This document shows positions 45,593 through 54,620 of a stretch of 64,000 nt of DNA, one piece after another (position 1 is the first letter of the stretch; each line of letters opens with the position of its first letter). The position numbers and the translations under genes were made by a program. The notes under the pieces are model-generated. The model saw only the letters and a list, made by a program, of their open reading frames with translations. It searched no databases and was not told the origin of the DNA. This stretch comes from Prevotella sp. (GTDB lineage Bacteria; Bacteroidota; Bacteroidia; Bacteroidales; Bacteroidaceae). The stretch spans positions 37,237-101,236 of the forward strand of contig JAGAXW010000028.1 in assembly GCA_017847725.1 (NCBI GenBank), read 5' to 3'.

Positions 45593-46047
45593 GGATGGCG
45601 GCGCAGCTGACTGTTGTAGTAGCGGCGGTCGCCGGTGACCTCGGTTCCAATGAAATGGGGCATCAGGGGCATCTCGCTGGCACTTTTCATCTCTACCTCG
45701 GCCATGACGAGGGGCGCATTGTCGCCGTGGAACTCATCGATCTCAAAGGTATGGGAACCGCTCTTGACGAGCCATCGCGTCTTGTCGATGATGCCGGGCT
45801 CACATAGCGTGAGCAGCTGTTCGGCATCGTCCAGCGGTATCTCCTGTTCGAACTCGTAGCGGGAAAGGCCGCCGTCGAGGCTGGGACCTTTTATAGTAAT
45901 ATACGCACGCGAGTCACGAATACGGATGCGCACGGTGCGCCCGCGTTCGCTACAGATATAGCCCTGACGGATGCGGCTCTTAGAAAAAGCCTCGTGCTTG
46001 TACGAGTCGTCAAGCACGAGGAACTTACGTTCTATCTCTAATGCCAT
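45577..46047 (-). CDS. CYTH-domain protein (triphosphate tunnel metalloenzyme)
   Basis: 156 residues from ATG 46047, which gives the canonical EIERKFL motif at residues 4-10 (MALEIERKFLV). Other tunnel residues are visible: TVRIRIRDSRAYITIK and WLVKSGSHTFEIDEFHG. Bacterial CYTH enzymes hydrolyse inorganic triphosphate or similar substrates with Mg2+. It follows a 49-residue membrane protein gene by 1 base. Confidence 0.88.
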   Translation of the reverse strand: MALEIERKFLVLDDSYKHEAFSKSRIRQGYICSERGRTVRIRIRDSRAYITIKGPSLDGGLSRYEFEQEIPLDDAEQLLTLCEPGIIDKTRWLVKSGSHTFEIDEFHGDNAPLVMAEVEMKSASEMPLMPHFIGTEVTGDRRYYNSQLRRHPYSRW

Positions 46048-46048
46048 C

Positions 46049-46198
46049 TTACATGGATACCATAGAGAAAGTCCACACCATATAGGCAAGGGCTAATAGG
46101 ATGAGCCCGGCGAATATCCACATAACGATTTTCTTTCCACGTTCTTCCTGCTTCTTGGCATAAGCCTCGCGCTTTACCTGTACTTTCTTGTTTGACAT
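46049..46198 (-). CDS. Small membrane protein, 49 residues
   Basis: The product MSNKKVQVKREAYAKKQEER leads into one hydrophobic helix (about 24-45, IVMWIFAGLILLALAYMVW). The basic N-terminus predicts a cytoplasmic tail. It is packed between prfB (27 bases upstream) and the CYTH gene (1 base downstream) in the same direction, which supports real translation. Function unknown. Confidence 0.68.
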   Translation of the reverse strand: MSNKKVQVKREAYAKKQEERGKKIVMWIFAGLILLALAYMVWTFSMVSM

Positions 46199-46225
46199 AA
46201 TATATAAATTAATGTTTTGGATTAG

Positions 46226-47347
46226 TTATTCTTCATCGTTGACGGGAAACTCCATCAGATAGGCCTTGATGAACTCGTCAATCTTCCCGTCCATGACGCC
46301 GTCGACATCGCTGGTCTGATAGTTGGTGCGATGGTCCTTGACACGACGGTCGTCGAACACGTAGGAGCGTATCTGCGACCCCCACTCTATCTTCTTCTTG
46401 CCCGCCTCTATCTTGGCCTGGGCCTCGAGGCGCTTCTGCATGGCACGGTCGTAGAGCTGTGAGCGGAGCAGCGCCATGGCGCGCTCCTTATTCTTAGGCT
46501 GGTCGCGTGTCTCGGTATTCTCTATCAGTATTTCCTCCTCTTCGCCAGTATCAGGGTCGGTATACCAGTAGCGCAGGCGTACGCCCGACTCCACCTTGTT
46601 GACGTTCTGACCGCCGGCGCCACTGCTGCGGAACGTGTCCCACGACAGTTTGGCGGGGTCGACATACACCTCGATGGTGTCGTCGACAAGAGGGGTGACG
46701 AAAACGGAAGCAAACGACGTCATGCGCTTGCCCTGGGCATTGAACGGCGATACGCGCACCAGTCGGTGGACACCGTTCTCCGACTTCAGATAGCCATAGG
46801 CATACTCGCCGCCCTCTATCTGCATCGTAACACTCTTGATGCCCGCCTCGTCGCCGTCCTGCAGGTCGGAGATGCTGACCTTATGGCCGTGGGCCTCGGC
46901 CCACCGCTGGTACATGCGCATGAGCATTGACGCCCAGTCCTGGCTCTCAGTGCCGCCAGCTCCCGAATTGATCTTGAGCACGGCGTCCATCGGGTCTTCC
47001 TTCTGGCGCAGCATGTTCTTCAGCTCGAGGTTCTCTATCAGTTCTATGGCACTCCGATAGAGCTGGTCGACCTCCTCCTCGGTCACCATGTCTTCCTTGT
47101 AGAAGTCGAAAGCCAGCTGCAGCTCGTCGGCCGCCGTACGGACGGCCTGATAGCCGTCGAGCCATTTCTTGATGCCCTTCACCTTCTTCATCTGCTCCTC
47201 GGCACGCTTCTGGTCCTGCCAGAAGTCGGGAGCTTGCGTACGCAGGTCTTCCTCCTCGTACTCTATCTTCTTCTCGTCTATCTTGAGATAGTGCTTCAGT
47301 TGGTCGGCACGATCCAAGACATCTTTCAGTTGGTCGCTTGTAATCAT
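46226..47347 (-). CDS. prfB: Peptide chain release factor 2
   Basis: 373 residues. Recognises UGA/UAA and releases the peptide. SPF (in RLVRVSPFNAQGK) is the RF2 tripeptide and SGAGGQNVNKVES holds the catalytic GGQ. The gene is one continuous frame: the position of the usual in-frame UGA (near residue 25, here HYLKIDEKK) encodes Lys-Ile, so the autoregulatory +1 frameshift is absent. It starts one base before the acyl-CoA synthetase stop, so both are probably co-transcribed. Confidence 0.96.
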   Translation of the reverse strand: MITSDQLKDVLDRADQLKHYLKIDEKKIEYEEEDLRTQAPDFWQDQKRAEEQMKKVKGIKKWLDGYQAVRTAADELQLAFDFYKEDMVTEEEVDQLYRSAIELIENLELKNMLRQKEDPMDAVLKINSGAGGTESQDWASMLMRMYQRWAEAHGHKVSISDLQDGDEAGIKSVTMQIEGGEYAYGYLKSENGVHRLVRVSPFNAQGKRMTSFASVFVTPLVDDTIEVYVDPAKLSWDTFRSSGAGGQNVNKVESGVRLRYWYTDPDTGEEEEILIENTETRDQPKNKERAMALLRSQLYDRAMQKRLEAQAKIEAGKKKIEWGSQIRSYVFDDRRVKDHRTNYQTSDVDGVMDGKIDEFIKAYLMEFPVNDEE

Positions 47348-49156
47348 TTACTCTTCGTACATCTTGTCAATCTGCGCCTTGTAGTTCTCGTTGAGCACCC
47401 GTCGGCGTATCTTCAGGGTATTGGTGAGCTCGCCCTTCTCCATCGAGAGGTGGTGCGGCAACAGGGTGAAGCGCTTCACCTGCTCGTAGTGAGCCAGCTG
47501 CTGCTGCAGGGTGTCTATTCGCTCCTTCAGCATTTCGATAATCTGCGGATTGGCGCACAGTTCCTCGCGGTCGGCAAAGGGGATGCGGTGGTCGCGGGCG
47601 TACTCCTCAAGCAGGGGGTAGACGGGCACTATCAGTGCCGAGACGAACTTGCGCTGGTCAGCGATGACGCATATCTGGTCGATATACTTGTCGACGAGCA
47701 GCTTGGACTCTATCATCTGCGGAGCGATGTACTTGCCGTTGGAGGTCTTGAACAGATCCTTGATGCGTTCGGTCAGGAACAGTTCGCCGTCCTTCATATA
47801 TCCGGCGTCGCCCGTACGGAAATAGCCGTCGGCAGTGAACGACTGCTTCGTCAGGTCTTCCCGATTGTAGTAGCCGACGGTGATGGTGGGGCCCTTGAGC
47901 AGAATCTCGCCCTCTTCACTAATCTTGATGTCGATGCCGTCAATAGGCTGTCCGACGGAGCCCACCGTATAAGGTTCGCCCAGATGGTCGCAGCTGACGG
48001 TAGCCAGCGACTCCGTCAGACCGTATCCAACAATCATGTTCAGACCGATGGAGTGTACAAACTCCTCGACGTGCGAACTGACTGCGGCACCTGCCGTGGG
48101 GAAGAAATGGGCATTCTCCAGTCCCAGTTCCTTGCGCACCAGCGAGAACACCGTACGATTGAGCATCTCGTACTCCAGGTGTAGCGGCAGCGGCGGCTTC
48201 TTGCCCAGACTGAGGTATTCGATGTTATGACGCTTTCCCACCGACAGGGCATGCATGAACAGCTTGCGCTGCACGGCGCTGGAATGTTCGATCTTGTCCA
48301 TCACGCCCATGTACACCTTCTCCCAGAAGCGCGGCACAGCCGACATGCACGTGGGATGGGTCTCACGCATGGACTGCTGTACCTCCTGCGGATGGGTGTT
48401 GACTATCATGGTGGCGCCCTTGGTCAGGGCGAGGATAGCCCAGCCCCGCTCAAAGATGTGCGTATAGGGCAGGAAGTTCATCACCCTGTCCTGATCGTTG
48501 ACCGGCACACATTTGTTATTCGCCTCAAAGGCAGCATGGAACTGCCCATGGGTCAGGATGACGCCCTTCGAGTCGCCTGTGGTCCCGCTGGTATACAGGA
48601 TGTTGGCAATGTCGTCGAACGATGCCTCGGCCTGCAACTGCTCCACCTCCGTCTGGCGGGGCAGGTTCTCGCCCAGCTTCAGGAAATCGGAGAAAAAGAT
48701 GGCATTGGGGTCGTGGGTGGAGATATGCACTGTGGGGTCGTAGACGATGATACGCTCCAGCGTGGGGCACAGCGAGAAGACGCGGCGTGCCTTGTCGTAC
48801 TGTTCCTGCTCGCCCACGAAGAGATAACGCACCTTGGCATCGTTGACAATGAACTGAATCTGCTGCTCGGAACTGGTGGCATAGAACGGAATGGTCACCG
48901 CACGGACACCCCATGCGCCGAAGTCGCACTCGACATACTGCACAGAGTTCTGAGAGAAGATACCGATGTTCTCCTGCGGCTTGACGCCCAGGTTCAGCAA
49001 GGCGTTAGACACCTGCTTGACCGTCTGAGACACCTGATTCCACGACAGGGACTTCCATGCCCCCCCGCTGAAATCCTGATAAATCAGCATTTCCCGATCA
49101 CCATACTTTTTGGCCTGTTCGTGCACCAGCACCGACATGTGACAATTCGTCTGCAT
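47348..49156 (-). CDS. Long-chain acyl-CoA synthetase (AMP-forming)
   Basis: 602 residues, adenylate-forming enzyme. Motifs: ILYTSGTTGDSKGVILTHGQ (P-loop), MIVGYGLTESLATVS, GYFRTGDAGYMKDGELF and the C-terminal catalytic Lys region FKTSNGKYIAPQMIES. It activates fatty acids to acyl-CoA for lipid synthesis or turnover. A -7 box lies upstream at 49182-49189 on the minus strand, divergent from the M20 deacetylase. Confidence 0.93.
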   Translation of the reverse strand: MQTNCHMSVLVHEQAKKYGDREMLIYQDFSGGAWKSLSWNQVSQTVKQVSNALLNLGVKPQENIGIFSQNSVQYVECDFGAWGVRAVTIPFYATSSEQQIQFIVNDAKVRYLFVGEQEQYDKARRVFSLCPTLERIIVYDPTVHISTHDPNAIFFSDFLKLGENLPRQTEVEQLQAEASFDDIANILYTSGTTGDSKGVILTHGQFHAAFEANNKCVPVNDQDRVMNFLPYTHIFERGWAILALTKGATMIVNTHPQEVQQSMRETHPTCMSAVPRFWEKVYMGVMDKIEHSSAVQRKLFMHALSVGKRHNIEYLSLGKKPPLPLHLEYEMLNRTVFSLVRKELGLENAHFFPTAGAAVSSHVEEFVHSIGLNMIVGYGLTESLATVSCDHLGEPYTVGSVGQPIDGIDIKISEEGEILLKGPTITVGYYNREDLTKQSFTADGYFRTGDAGYMKDGELFLTERIKDLFKTSNGKYIAPQMIESKLLVDKYIDQICVIADQRKFVSALIVPVYPLLEEYARDHRIPFADREELCANPQIIEMLKERIDTLQQQLAHYEQVKRFTLLPHHLSMEKGELTNTLKIRRRVLNENYKAQIDKMYEE

Positions 49157-49181
49157 AAGCTCTCTATATATAATATAGGTG

Positions 49182-49189
49182 CAAAGGTA
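49182..49189 (-). promoter_or_regulatory. -7 promoter box for the acyl-CoA synthetase gene
   Basis: TACCTTTG on the minus strand, 26 bases upstream of the ATG at 49156. No clear -33 element. Confidence 0.5.
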
Positions 49190-49233
49190 CGAATAAATTA
49201 AGAATTACGAGTTAAGAATTGAGAATTATTTTT

Positions 49234-49241
49234 TATCTTTG
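49234..49241 (+). promoter_or_regulatory. -7 promoter box for the M20 deacetylase gene
   Basis: TATCTTTG ends only 9 bases before the first ATG (49251), which would leave almost no leader. No clear -33 element. Confidence 0.5.
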
Positions 49242-49250
49242 CATACTGAA

Positions 49251-50312
49251 ATGGATTACATGCAATATACCCATGAAGCCGTCGAACTACTGAAGCGGCT
49301 CATCAGCACCCCTTCCGTGAGCCGCGAAGAGGATGCTGCGGCCGACCTGCTGGCCGACTATATCGAGACCTGCGGACTGCCCGTGAAGCGTATCGGCAAC
49401 AATGTTCTCATTCAGGAGGAACTGGATCCTGCGAAGAAGACCTTGCTGCTGAATGCACATATCGACACGGTGAAGCCTGTTGCCACCTGGACGCGCGACC
49501 CCTTTACCCCCACCATCGAGGGTGACCGCCTTTACGGACTGGGGGCCAACGACTGCGGTGGCGGGCTGGTCAGTCTGTTGCAGGTGTATCGGATATGGCG
49601 TGACGAAGTCGCGCTCAGCGATAAAGATTATAATTTGGTGTATCTGGCATCGTGCGAAGAAGAGGTGAGCGGTGAGAACGGCTTCCGTCTGGCCTTGCCT
49701 GAGCTGCCAGAGATTGATGTGGCCATCGTCGGTGAGCCGACAGGCATGCACCCAGCCATCGCCGAGAAAGGCCTGATGGTGATTGACGGCATCGCCCGAG
49801 GAAAGAGTGGACATGCCGCCCGCAACGAGGGTGTCAATGCCATCTATGAAGCGCTGGACGACCTGATATGGCTTCGTGACTACCGTTTCAAGAAAGAGAG
49901 TCCGCTGCTGGGTGCCACCAAGATGACGGTCACCGTGCTGAACAGCGGTACACAGCATAATGTAGTACCTGACGAGTGCCGCTTCGTCATTGACGTACGT
50001 CCCAATGAATACTATCAGAACGAATACCTGTTCGCCTTCCTTCAGAAACACATGAAGAAGTGCGAACTGAAGGCCCGCTCGTTCCGTCTGTCTTCATCGC
50101 ATATTCCTGAGAGTGACCCCTTGGTACAGCGATGCATCAAGATGGGACTGAAACCCTACGGGTCGCCCACCCTCAGCGACCAGGCCTTGATGCCTTTCAA
50201 GTCGCTGAAGCTCGGCCCGGGAGAATCGAGCCGTAGCCACAGCGCTGACGAGTATATCTGCATCTCGGAAATCGCCCAAGCCATCGAGACATACGTTAAG
50301 ATTATCCTGTAG
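49251..50312 (+). CDS. M20-family deacetylase, ArgE-like (acyl-ornithine deacetylase)
   Basis: 353 residues from ATG 49251; a second ATG at 49260 would give MQYTHEAVELL and a slightly longer leader. A TTG at 49239 overlaps the -7 box and is rejected. Metal ligands: NAHIDTV, GANDCGGG, CEEEVSGENG and GEPTGMHPA; the dimerisation domain has KSGHAARNEG. In Bacteroidetes the ArgE-type enzyme acts on N-succinyl- or N-acetyl-ornithine in arginine synthesis; other M20 substrates are possible. The next gene starts 6 bases on. Confidence 0.88.
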   Translation: MDYMQYTHEAVELLKRLISTPSVSREEDAAADLLADYIETCGLPVKRIGNNVLIQEELDPAKKTLLLNAHIDTVKPVATWTRDPFTPTIEGDRLYGLGANDCGGGLVSLLQVYRIWRDEVALSDKDYNLVYLASCEEEVSGENGFRLALPELPEIDVAIVGEPTGMHPAIAEKGLMVIDGIARGKSGHAARNEGVNAIYEALDDLIWLRDYRFKKESPLLGATKMTVTVLNSGTQHNVVPDECRFVIDVRPNEYYQNEYLFAFLQKHMKKCELKARSFRLSSSHIPESDPLVQRCIKMGLKPYGSPTLSDQALMPFKSLKLGPGESSRSHSADEYICISEIAQAIETYVKIIL

Positions 50313-50318
50313 GGCACT

Positions 50319-51947
50319 ATGAGACAGCTCTTGGCCATTCCCCTCCTGCTGTTGACACTCTGCTGCTGCACTACAGAGCGGCATCGTACTGCCATGCGCC
50401 AAGGTTTGGACAGTCTCAATCATCGCAACCGCACCGACCAGCCCTTCACGGTGCAGGAGGCAGACTCCTTCGTCCGTTTCTTCGACCGTCACGGCACAGC
50501 CAACGACCGCCTGCTGGCACACTACCTTCTTGGCCGCGCCTACTACGAGGCGGGCGAGGCTCCAATGGCTCTGGAGTGCTATCACGATGCCATCGAGTGT
50601 GCCGACACCACTGATACAGATTGTGACTTTGCACAGCTAAGCAGGGTATACGCACAGATGGCAGAGGTCTTCTATTATCAAGATTTGTATAGACAATTGT
50701 TAGAACACCTAAGACAGGCTGCTAAATATGCATGGAAAGGAAAAGACACGCTTGCTGCTCTTATGTGTTACGAACCAGAGTTTTTCGCCTATAAAAACCT
50801 TGGGATGCGAGACTCCGCCCTTTTTATTATAGAAGATGTCTTTTCCAAATATAACCAATATGGCTATCTAACTAATGCGGCTATTTCTGTAGGGCTTGCT
50901 ATTCGGATTTTAATAGAGAAGGGTGACTATCAGAAGGCTAAAAAGTTCATGGACATCTATGAATCCGGGTCAGGTCGTTTTGACACAAAAGGCAATATCG
51001 AACCAAAGCGGGAAATCTATTACAAAGTCAAGGGACTCTATTATCTGTATAATAACATATTGGACTCTGCTGAATACTTTTTCCGCAAGGAACTTCGTTA
51101 TGGTAAGGACTTTAACAACCAAAATGCCGGTGCAAAAGGATTGGCAAAACTCTACCAGAAGCTCCGTTGTCCTGACTCTGTAGCAAAGTATGCTCTGTAC
51201 GCATACGCCATGAGCGACTCCTTATACAAACAAAAAGCCACATCTATAGTAGAGAATACTCAGTCTTTATATAATTATTCAAGGTATAAGGAAATTGCAA
51301 GAAGAGAACACGAAAAAGTATCAGCAGAAAAGAAAAAGCGCCAAACTACCATCATACTTTCACTTCTAATCTCATCTTTAGGATTATTCGTCATTATTAA
51401 GTTGCTGACCGAGCGTAAAAAAAGACATGTTCAATACATTCATACACTTGAAAAACTTGAACGCACCCAGTCGGAGCTTCTACAGCTTCGTGAGCATGCG
51501 GATGAATATGAAGAACTGATAGCAGAAAAGAAGCGTCAACTGAGTTTACAACAAAGCGAATTGCAAAAGCAACGAATTCAGCAACTTCAGGACCATACTG
51601 CTATTGACCAGCATCTCAAAGAATCTGACATCTACCAAACGCTGCAGAAAAAACAATATGGCCAGAAATTGACAAGCGACGAGCTTCACGAATGTCGCAG
51701 ACTAATCATCGAGAATCTTCCAGTATTCAATAGTCTATTGTTGTCAAAACAATATAAACTCAACGAAAAGGATTTTAATGTATGTATCCTATTCCGTTTA
51801 GGATTTAAATCGAAGGAGGTAAGTTGTATGCTTGACGTGACACAGGGGCGAATCTCGCAAATATGTTCTAAGATTCTCAAGCAAGTCTTTGAAAGGGAAA
51901 CCGGCAGAGCGGCAGATTTGATAAATCTTTTGTGCGAATTGTATTGA
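50319..51947 (+). CDS. Membrane-bound TPR/HTH regulator (LuxR-like C-terminus)
   Basis: 542 residues. Lipoprotein-like signal (LLTLCCCTTE), TPR-type helical repeats (about 30-330), one membrane helix (about 345-365, TIILSLLISSLGLFVIIKLL), a coiled coil (about 375-430) and a C-terminal helix-turn-helix (about 485-535, FNVCILFRLGFKSKEVSCML). This domain order is common in Prevotella and Bacteroides. The first third has GC-rich codons, the rest from about 50640 is markedly AT-rich. Ligand and target genes unknown. Confidence 0.75.
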   Translation: MRQLLAIPLLLLTLCCCTTERHRTAMRQGLDSLNHRNRTDQPFTVQEADSFVRFFDRHGTANDRLLAHYLLGRAYYEAGEAPMALECYHDAIECADTTDTDCDFAQLSRVYAQMAEVFYYQDLYRQLLEHLRQAAKYAWKGKDTLAALMCYEPEFFAYKNLGMRDSALFIIEDVFSKYNQYGYLTNAAISVGLAIRILIEKGDYQKAKKFMDIYESGSGRFDTKGNIEPKREIYYKVKGLYYLYNNILDSAEYFFRKELRYGKDFNNQNAGAKGLAKLYQKLRCPDSVAKYALYAYAMSDSLYKQKATSIVENTQSLYNYSRYKEIARREHEKVSAEKKKRQTTIILSLLISSLGLFVIIKLLTERKKRHVQYIHTLEKLERTQSELLQLREHADEYEELIAEKKRQLSLQQSELQKQRIQQLQDHTAIDQHLKESDIYQTLQKKQYGQKLTSDELHECRRLIIENLPVFNSLLLSKQYKLNEKDFNVCILFRLGFKSKEVSCMLDVTQGRISQICSKILKQVFERETGRAADLINLLCELY

Positions 51948-52003
51948 TATGCTCGGATAAACTATTGCTAAAGTTTTACTAAAGTCTTATTCCCCCATTT
52001 TCT

Positions 52004-52033
52004 TGCTTTATTTCGATCACCTCTTTAAATTTG
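52004..52033 (+). promoter_or_regulatory. Promoter of the 52069 glycosyltransferase gene
   Basis: TTG at 52004-52006, 19-base spacer, TAAATTTG at 52026-52033; the ATG is 36 bases further. Confidence 0.62.
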
Positions 52034-52068
52034 CCATGAATTTTAGCAAACCAATTTAAAGAAGACAC

Positions 52069-53121
52069 ATGGAAAGGGCAGATGACACATCAAGTGCGGT
52101 GAGAAAAGCAAATGCTGAGGTGGACGTAGCAGTACTGATACTATTCTTCAACAGACCAGACATGCTATACCAGGTGTTCGAGCAGGTGAGGAAAGCCAAG
52201 CCATCACGGCTGCTACTCTATCAGGACGGGCCGAGAAACGAACAAGACATGGAAAACATCAGGGCTTGCAGGGAGATTGTTGCAAACATTGACTGGCAGT
52301 GTGAAGTGCATCGGAACTTCCTAAGCAAGAACCAAGGCTGTGACCCGTCAGGCTTCCGCGCGCAGAAATGGGCTTTCTCCAAAGCCGACAAAGTCATCAT
52401 ATTGGAAGATGATGTGGTCCCTTCTGTTTCTTTCTTCCGCTTCTGCAAGGAGATGCTCGACCGATACGAGCACGACGAGCGGGTGATGATGGTATCGGGA
52501 TTCAACGTCGACGAAGTGTCCGAGGATGTCAGTGGCGACTATTTCTTCACATCTACATTCTCCATCTGGGGATGGGCCACCTGGAAGAGGGTCGCCGACA
52601 AGTGGGATGAGCACTACTCGTTTATGAGAGACGAATACGCGATGCGACAATTAAAGGCGTTGATACGCGACAGGCGCTACAGGTCGGATATGCTCAAGAT
52701 GTTCAAAGACCACAGCGAGTCGGGAAAGGAATATTTCGAGACAATAGCGTGGGCGGCAATGCTCCTAAATTCCGGGTTGGCAATAATCCCATCGGTTAAC
52801 ATGATTAGCAATATAGGAATAACCGAAGGTGGCACGCACTACACTGCAAACCTAAAGACCATGCCCACAAAATTGCGCAGCCTATTCATGATGAACAGGA
52901 AGGAAGTCACTTTCCCGCTACGCCATCAGACATTTGTTACAGAGAACTACGACTATAAGGAACGCCTATACAGGGTCATGGCCTGGGGGCACCCGTGGAT
53001 TAAGATTCGATACTCCATAGAGGAACTTATGTTAAACCTGTGCTACGGAAATATCAGAAACATCACAGAAGCAGTGGTCAAGAGGCTACAAAAATGGACC
53101 AGGACATACAAGTATCGCTAA
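52069..53121 (+). CDS. Glycosyltransferase, family-2-like GT-A fold
   Basis: 350 residues, no signal peptide. N-terminal VAVLILFFNRPDMLYQVFEQ is the usual GT2-type opening, and IILEDDVVPSVSFFRF holds the DxD-type metal site. Further conserved-looking segments are SIWGWATWKR and EYFETIAWAAMLLNSGL. Resembles proteins sometimes labelled hemolysin-like glycosyltransferases in surface polysaccharide clusters. It stands alone with its own promoter. Confidence 0.8.
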   Translation: MERADDTSSAVRKANAEVDVAVLILFFNRPDMLYQVFEQVRKAKPSRLLLYQDGPRNEQDMENIRACREIVANIDWQCEVHRNFLSKNQGCDPSGFRAQKWAFSKADKVIILEDDVVPSVSFFRFCKEMLDRYEHDERVMMVSGFNVDEVSEDVSGDYFFTSTFSIWGWATWKRVADKWDEHYSFMRDEYAMRQLKALIRDRRYRSDMLKMFKDHSESGKEYFETIAWAAMLLNSGLAIIPSVNMISNIGITEGGTHYTANLKTMPTKLRSLFMMNRKEVTFPLRHQTFVTENYDYKERLYRVMAWGHPWIKIRYSIEELMLNLCYGNIRNITEAVVKRLQKWTRTYKYR

Positions 53122-53138
53122 AGTGACGCAAAGTGTCT

Positions 53139-54611
53139 TCATCTTCCCAGCCAGTTTTCCGGATTCAGCTTAGCCGTCTCACGGCGTAGCTGGAACTGCA
53201 GGATGTTGTCCTGACCGATACGTCCCAAGGCCTGACGGGTGCTTACCTTCTGGCCTCTGCGGACGCTGACACTGGCCAGGTTACAGTATACGGAGATGTA
53301 GCTGCCGTGACGCACCATGACCACCATCGTGCCGCCAAAGCTGAACACAGCACTCACCTCGCCGTCGAAGATGCTGCGGGCCTGTGCGCCGGCCTCACCC
53401 TTGATGTTGATACCCTTGTTGTCGAGCGTCACATTGCGTAGACCGTCGACATTATACTGTCCGAAATGGCTCACGACACGATAGCTGCCAGTGATAGGCA
53501 TCGGCAGCCGGCCGCGGTTGCTCTCGAAGTTGCCGCTGATGCGTACGTCCTCCGAAGGAGCCGTCATCACCTCACGCTCGGCCTTGCGCTCCTCAGCCTT
53601 GCGATTCTCCTCGGCCTCGCGCACACGACGCTCTGCAGCCTCCTTCTCTTTCTTGTTCTTGGCAGCCAGCGCCTCGGCCTTTGCCTTCTGTTCACGGGCC
53701 CGGGCCTCAGCTAGTCGGCGCTCGCGTGCTGCCGCCTCGGCTTTGCGCTTGGCCTCTGCGGCGGCACGCGCCTTCTGGCGAGCCACCTCCTCGGCTATCA
53801 GGCGGTCGATCTGGGCGTTAAGCGCCGCATCCTTTTTCTTCTGCTGGTCGATGATGCCCTGGATGGTTTTCTGTTCTTTCTGCAGTGTCTTCACCACATT
53901 CTGCTGTTCTACCTGCTTACCCTCCAGTTCGCGGCGTTCGCGCTCGCCCTTAGCCAGCAGTCGTCCCTTCTCTTCGCGCGCATTGCTGATGTCCTGCAGT
54001 TTCTGGTTGACTTCCTCCTGCTGCGTCTTCACCTCGTCGCCCTGCACATGCTGATAGGCCGCATATTCGCGCATGAAGCGCATACGGCGGAACATCTGTG
54101 TCAGGTTGTCGGCACTGAAGATGAACATCAGCTGGCTCTGCGACGAGCGGTTGCGGTGCATATAGCGCAGCGACTTGACGTAGCGCTGTTTGCACTCCTC
54201 GAGGTTGCGTTTCAGCTCCTCCAGTTGTGCGCTCAGCAGTTCTATCTCCTCGTCGAGTGCTGCCAGGTCCTTGCGGATGGTGTCGATGGAGCGGCGCTTT
54301 CCCGTAATCTCCGTATTCAGTATCAACAGGGTCTGCAGGCGCTTCTTGACATCCTGCTGCGAGTTGCGCAGGCGCCTCTCCTGTTCCCTGATTTGCTGCT
54401 GTATCCGCTTTCGCTGGCTTTGCAGCGCCTCCACGGAGGTAGGCTGCTTGGCCTTCTGCTTGTTTGTTGCCGCCCTCCGTGTCGTCTTTTTCTTCACGGT
54501 AGACTTCCTGGTCACGGCGGTCTTCCGCGCCTTGGTTCCCGTGCGTCGGTTCTGCGCCTGCGGAGCCAGCGTGAAGGTCAGCAATAGCAATATGGCAAAG
54601 ATTCTTTTCAT
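53139..54611 (-). CDS. EnvC-like murein hydrolase activator with degenerate LytM domain
   Basis: 490 residues. Signal peptide ending TLAPQAQ, a very basic Lys/Arg/Thr stretch (about 22-60), a long coiled coil (about 60-255), an Ala/Glu/Arg-rich helix (about 260-345) and a C-terminal M23/LytM-type domain (about 375-490). The zinc ligands of active LytM are missing: the usual H..G.D becomes VTLDNKGINIKG and HLHF becomes LQFQL. EnvC-type activators share this loss. It is the last gene of the dut-TPR-lipoprotein operon. Confidence 0.88.
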   Translation of the reverse strand: MKRIFAILLLLTFTLAPQAQNRRTGTKARKTAVTRKSTVKKKTTRRAATNKQKAKQPTSVEALQSQRKRIQQQIREQERRLRNSQQDVKKRLQTLLILNTEITGKRRSIDTIRKDLAALDEEIELLSAQLEELKRNLEECKQRYVKSLRYMHRNRSSQSQLMFIFSADNLTQMFRRMRFMREYAAYQHVQGDEVKTQQEEVNQKLQDISNAREEKGRLLAKGERERRELEGKQVEQQNVVKTLQKEQKTIQGIIDQQKKKDAALNAQIDRLIAEEVARQKARAAAEAKRKAEAAARERRLAEARAREQKAKAEALAAKNKKEKEAAERRVREAEENRKAEERKAEREVMTAPSEDVRISGNFESNRGRLPMPITGSYRVVSHFGQYNVDGLRNVTLDNKGINIKGEAGAQARSIFDGEVSAVFSFGGTMVVMVRHGSYISVYCNLASVSVRRGQKVSTRQALGRIGQDNILQFQLRRETAKLNPENWLGR

Positions 54612-54620
54612 CCAGTGTAA

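Noticed and set aside
53122-53138. Terminator between the convergent genes
   Set aside because: The 17-base gap has no stem and no T-run.
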